Source: an uncultured Clostridia bacterium
GTDB lineage: Bacteria > Bacillota > Clostridia > Christensenellales > Borkfalkiaceae
DNA length: 8,980 nucleotides
NCBI GenBank assembly: GCA_934271725.1
Contig: CAKQSC010000039.1
Span: 1 to 8,980 of the forward strand
Direction: 5' to 3'
Shown here: in pieces, positions 6,721-8,980 of the stretch
Position numbering within the stretch: the stretch's first letter is position 1
Layout: every line of letters starts with the position of its first letter
The notes under the pieces: generated by a model
The model's input: the letters and a program-made list of their open reading frames with translations, nothing else
Database searches by the model: none
Told to the model about the DNA's origin: nothing
Position numbers and translations under genes: made by a program

Positions 6721-6758
6721 TGCCTTATAAAATCAAAAAAACATTACGGCGGTAACTT

Positions 6759-8408
6759 ATGGCAAACGACGCATTCGCGCTGAAATACAGAGTCGGCGAA
6801 CTGAACTCCGAACTTATCGGCGCGAAAATAAACAAAATAAATCAGCCTGATAACGGCGAGATAATTCTTATTCTCTATGCAAACGGGAAAAGTGAAAGGC
6901 TTATAATTTCTTCCGACGCGAACACGGGCAGAATAGCCTTTACGGACTTACAGAAAGAGAATCCGAAAGACGCGCCCTCTTTTTGTATGCTTTTAAGAAA
7001 ACACCTTGTCGGCGGTACGATTTTAAGCGTAGAACAACTTAAAGACGAAAGAATAGTCCGCATAACCGTTCGCTGTCGCAACGATTTTTTAGAGGACGAA
7101 GACAAGGTTCTTTACGCCGAAATAATGGGCAAGTACAGCAATATTATTCTTACGGCAAACGGCTTTATTTTAGGCGCTATTCATCAGGCGGGAATAGAAG
7201 AAGCGCGCGACCGCCCCGTTTTTGCGGGAATTAAATATACCCTGCCAAAAACGCAGGATAAAGTTTCTTACGACGAATTGGACGAACGGGCGTTTAACGC
7301 TTGCCCTGACAAGACAAGTTTTTTGTTCGGCTCGATAAAAGGTATTTCTTATCAGACGGCAAACGAAATAGCATATCGTTACGAAAATAGCGGAAAAAGC
7401 ATAAAACAAACGCTTGACGATTTTTATTCTTTACCGGCAAACCCTTGCGTTCTCACCGAAAACGGCGTTCCCAAAGAAGTTTTCCCTTTCCCATATCTTT
7501 CCGTAAACGGAAATTACGAGTATTTCGATTCGGTAACGGAAGCGGACAAGTTTTTGTTCGACTATAAAGACAATTTGAAATCGTATACGGAAAAACTCAA
7601 TTCCTTGTCTTCCGTAGTCAATTCTCACGTTAAAAAAATTGAAAAGCGGTTGCAGATAATCGCAAATAAAATAAACGATTGCGCCGATATGGAGTCGGAC
7701 AGAATTAAAGGCGAACTTATTACGGTAAACCTTTACAAAATCAAAGACGGACAAAAGTTTATAGAAGCGGAAAACTATTACGACGGCGGTAAACTTATTA
7801 AAATCCCCCTTGACGAAAACCTGTCGGCAAGCAAAAACGCGCAAAGATATTATTCGAGATATAACAAACAAAAAAGAACGCTCGTCGCCGTAACCTCACA
7901 AAAAACGGAAGCGGAAAAGGAATACGATTATCTTAAAAGCGTGTCGGACGAACTTAAATCGGCAAGCACTGCGGACGACCTTTCCGCCATAAAAGAAGAA
8001 CTCGTATCCGTTGGTTTGATTTCCTCCGAAAAGAAGAAAAAACAAAAAGAAAAACCTTCCGATTGCCTTTCCTTCGATATCGACGGGTTCACATTTAAAG
8101 TCGGCAGAAACAACGTTCAGAACGACGAACTCGTTAAAAAATCCAAAGGCAACGACGTATGGCTACACGCTAAAAATTATCGGTCGGCACACGGCGTGTT
8201 CGTTTATGCGGGAAAAGAAATACCCGTCGAAACGATAGTTAAAGGCGCAAAGATAATCGCGCAACGCTCGACGGGCAAAAACGCCACGAAGGTAGACGTG
8301 GATTACACCCCCGTCCGCTACGTTAAAAAACCGACGGGCGCAAAACCCGGATTCGTCGTATACACGGACTTTAAAACGGTTACCGTCAACCCGAACGAAA
8401 AAACTTAA
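6759..8408 (+). CDS. rqcH: RqcH (NFACT/Rqc2 family, FbpA-like) ribosome quality-control protein
   Basis: RqcH binds large ribosomal subunits carrying a stalled peptidyl-tRNA and recruits tRNA-Ala to add a C-terminal alanine tail that marks the chain for degradation. Older annotations call the family fibronectin-binding protein. The 549 residues (B. subtilis has about 570) align along their whole length: NFACT-N at about 3-175, with FCMLLRKHLVGG (75-86) and EIMGKYSNIILT (121-132); a helix-hairpin-helix-like region (about 180-225); coiled-coil segments (about 270-315 and 375-415) around NLYKIKDG (324-331); and NFACT-R (about 435-549), with DVWLHAKN (466-473) and KKPTGAKPGFVVY (523-535). The DR motif needed for alanine tailing in B. 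subtilis reads Glu97-Arg98 here, and NFACT-R has SAH where GSH is usual. The ATG has the GGCGGT site and a strong promoter. It is a single-gene unit divergent from tig, closed by a terminator. Identification is secure; the precise effect of the substitutions is unknown. Confidence 0.96.
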   Translation: MANDAFALKYRVGELNSELIGAKINKINQPDNGEIILILYANGKSERLIISSDANTGRIAFTDLQKENPKDAPSFCMLLRKHLVGGTILSVEQLKDERIVRITVRCRNDFLEDEDKVLYAEIMGKYSNIILTANGFILGAIHQAGIEEARDRPVFAGIKYTLPKTQDKVSYDELDERAFNACPDKTSFLFGSIKGISYQTANEIAYRYENSGKSIKQTLDDFYSLPANPCVLTENGVPKEVFPFPYLSVNGNYEYFDSVTEADKFLFDYKDNLKSYTEKLNSLSSVVNSHVKKIEKRLQIIANKINDCADMESDRIKGELITVNLYKIKDGQKFIEAENYYDGGKLIKIPLDENLSASKNAQRYYSRYNKQKRTLVAVTSQKTEAEKEYDYLKSVSDELKSASTADDLSAIKEELVSVGLISSEKKKKQKEKPSDCLSFDIDGFTFKVGRNNVQNDELVKKSKGNDVWLHAKNYRSAHGVFVYAGKEIPVETIVKGAKIIAQRSTGKNATKVDVDYTPVRYVKKPTGAKPGFVVYTDFKTVTVNPNEKT

Positions 8409-8429
8409 ATATTTTTCAGACTGAAATTA

Positions 8430-8471
8430 AACCGCCCCGATTTTCATTAAAGAAAATCGGGGCGGTTGTTT
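8430..8471. terminator. Bidirectional intrinsic terminator between rqcH and the convergent partial gene
   Basis: A perfect 16-base inverted repeat (arms 8430-8445 and 8452-8467, G+C-rich core CCGCCCCGA) encloses the loop ATTAAA. The plus-strand 3' side continues TTGTTTAT and the minus-strand side GGTTTAATTT, so both directions end in short T-rich stretches. It stands 21 bases after the rqcH stop and 15 bases after the stop of the minus-strand gene, as expected for a shared terminator of convergent genes. Confidence 0.9.
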
Positions 8472-8482
8472 ATAGCCTTTTA

Positions 8483-8980
8483 TTAAACTATTCTGTAAAG
8501 ATAACTCGTTCCGTTACCGTCGACAAGCACAAGCATTATACCGTAATTGCCGTCCGAATAATTCGCATACACGTTGTTTATAGCGGACATATCCAAGTTT
8601 ATTACGGCATAAGCGACGTCGTATTTCTCATAATCCGTTGTTGCTCGCACTATCTCGATATTAACGCCGTCCGTCGTCATCGAATCGGAAACAATGCTTT
8701 CTGTGGTATAATCGTATACGGCGAGAGTAACGTGATAATTCCGCAAAAACTCGTCGAACATCATATAAAAATCGTCGTGGTACAGGTAATCCGTCATGCG
8801 GAAACCTATGCTGTAATCGTAACCGTAATAGCCGGATAAGATTTCAAGCATTACGGACGGCATTTCGTCGCCCCGATACGTATATCCGCATTTGTTGCAA
8901 GTATGGTTACCGCTTGCATCGTCGACGAAAGCGTGATCGCAATATTCTTCACGCCATTCGCTTTCTCCGCACACGGAACA
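8483..8980 (-). CDS. C-terminal part of an uncharacterised protein with zinc-ribbon-like CxxC motifs (5' end missing)
   Basis: I do not recognise this protein. Its reading frame stays open to the right edge, so 165 C-terminal residues are visible and the true start lies outside. At the edge there is CSVCG (1-5), then a CDH...HTCNKCG pattern (Cys14, His16, His26, Cys28, Cys31). The CxH...HxCxxCG arrangement recalls short ribbon repeats common in secreted multi-domain proteins of Clostridia, which often follow one another with CSVCG endings. The remaining 130 residues are acidic and very rich in tyrosine (YGYDYSIGF, DYLYHDDFYMMFDEF), with alternating hydrophobic strands near the end (YGIMLVLVDGNGTSYLYRIV) that suggest a beta-rich domain. 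No catalytic motif or membrane segment is visible in this part. Zinc binding and export are inference. It converges on rqcH across a shared terminator. Confidence 0.7.
   Translation of the reverse strand, partial: CSVCGESEWREEYCDHAFVDDASGNHTCNKCGYTYRGDEMPSVMLEILSGYYGYDYSIGFRMTDYLYHDDFYMMFDEFLRNYHVTLAVYDYTTESIVSDSMTTDGVNIEIVRATTDYEKYDVAYAVINLDMSAINNVYANYSDGNYGIMLVLVDGNGTSYLYRIV

Noticed and set aside
6615..6758. CIRCE or CtsR heat-shock operators in the tig-rqcH spacer
   Set aside because: No TTAGCACTC-type inverted repeat or tandem GGTCAAA-like heptads are present.
7431..7871. A 146-codon minus-strand frame opposite rqcH
   Set aside because: It is antisense to a conserved rqcH region, with no ribosome-binding site or recognisable product.
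8972..8974. GTG near the right edge as the start of the partial gene
   Set aside because: The frame continues open to the edge, and the GTG falls inside the CSVCG motif, so the true start is outside the window.

Overview
This window looks like a chromosomal segment of an uncultured Firmicute of the class Clostridia. The evidence is the tig-clpP-clpX operon order, RqcH of the B. subtilis type, a secreted ComEC-like metallo-hydrolase, a CxxCG-ribbon surface-type protein, and A+T-rich spacers with sigma-A-like promoters and Shine-Dalgarno sites. The lineage is inferred from gene content and style; nothing in the sequence fixes genus or species. Gene packing is dense: the largest gap is 144 bases. 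I see no mobile element, CRISPR array, tRNA or rRNA gene.

Layout. On the minus strand, read from right to left, a promoter region near 6645-6736 starts tig (trigger factor), clpP (protease) and clpX (unfoldase). Two membrane-anchored extracellular proteins follow with no terminator in between: a small Ig-like/DUF5011-type protein, then a metallo-beta-lactamase-fold hydrolase whose start overlaps the end of that small gene. A strong intrinsic terminator (1829-1855) closes this unit. A second minus-strand unit then begins from its own promoter: an orphan solute-binding-protein-like exported protein and murB (peptidoglycan precursor synthesis), which runs off the left edge.

On the plus strand, rqcH (6759-8408) is transcribed divergently from tig out of a shared 144-base spacer. 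It ends at a strong bidirectional hairpin terminator (8430-8467), which also serves a convergent partial gene at the right edge. That partial gene encodes the C-terminal part of a zinc-ribbon-containing protein that I cannot name.

Together the centre is a protein-quality-control block. Trigger factor meets nascent chains, RqcH adds C-terminal alanine tails to chains stalled on split large subunits, and ClpXP degrades tagged proteins (Ala-tail degradation by ClpXP is established in B. subtilis). The least ordinary parts are the two extracellular proteins appended to the Clp operon, the structured clpP-clpX spacer, and the orphan binding-protein homologue beside murB. I found no convincing evidence of a wholly new system; most of the window is housekeeping with a few unusual arrangements.
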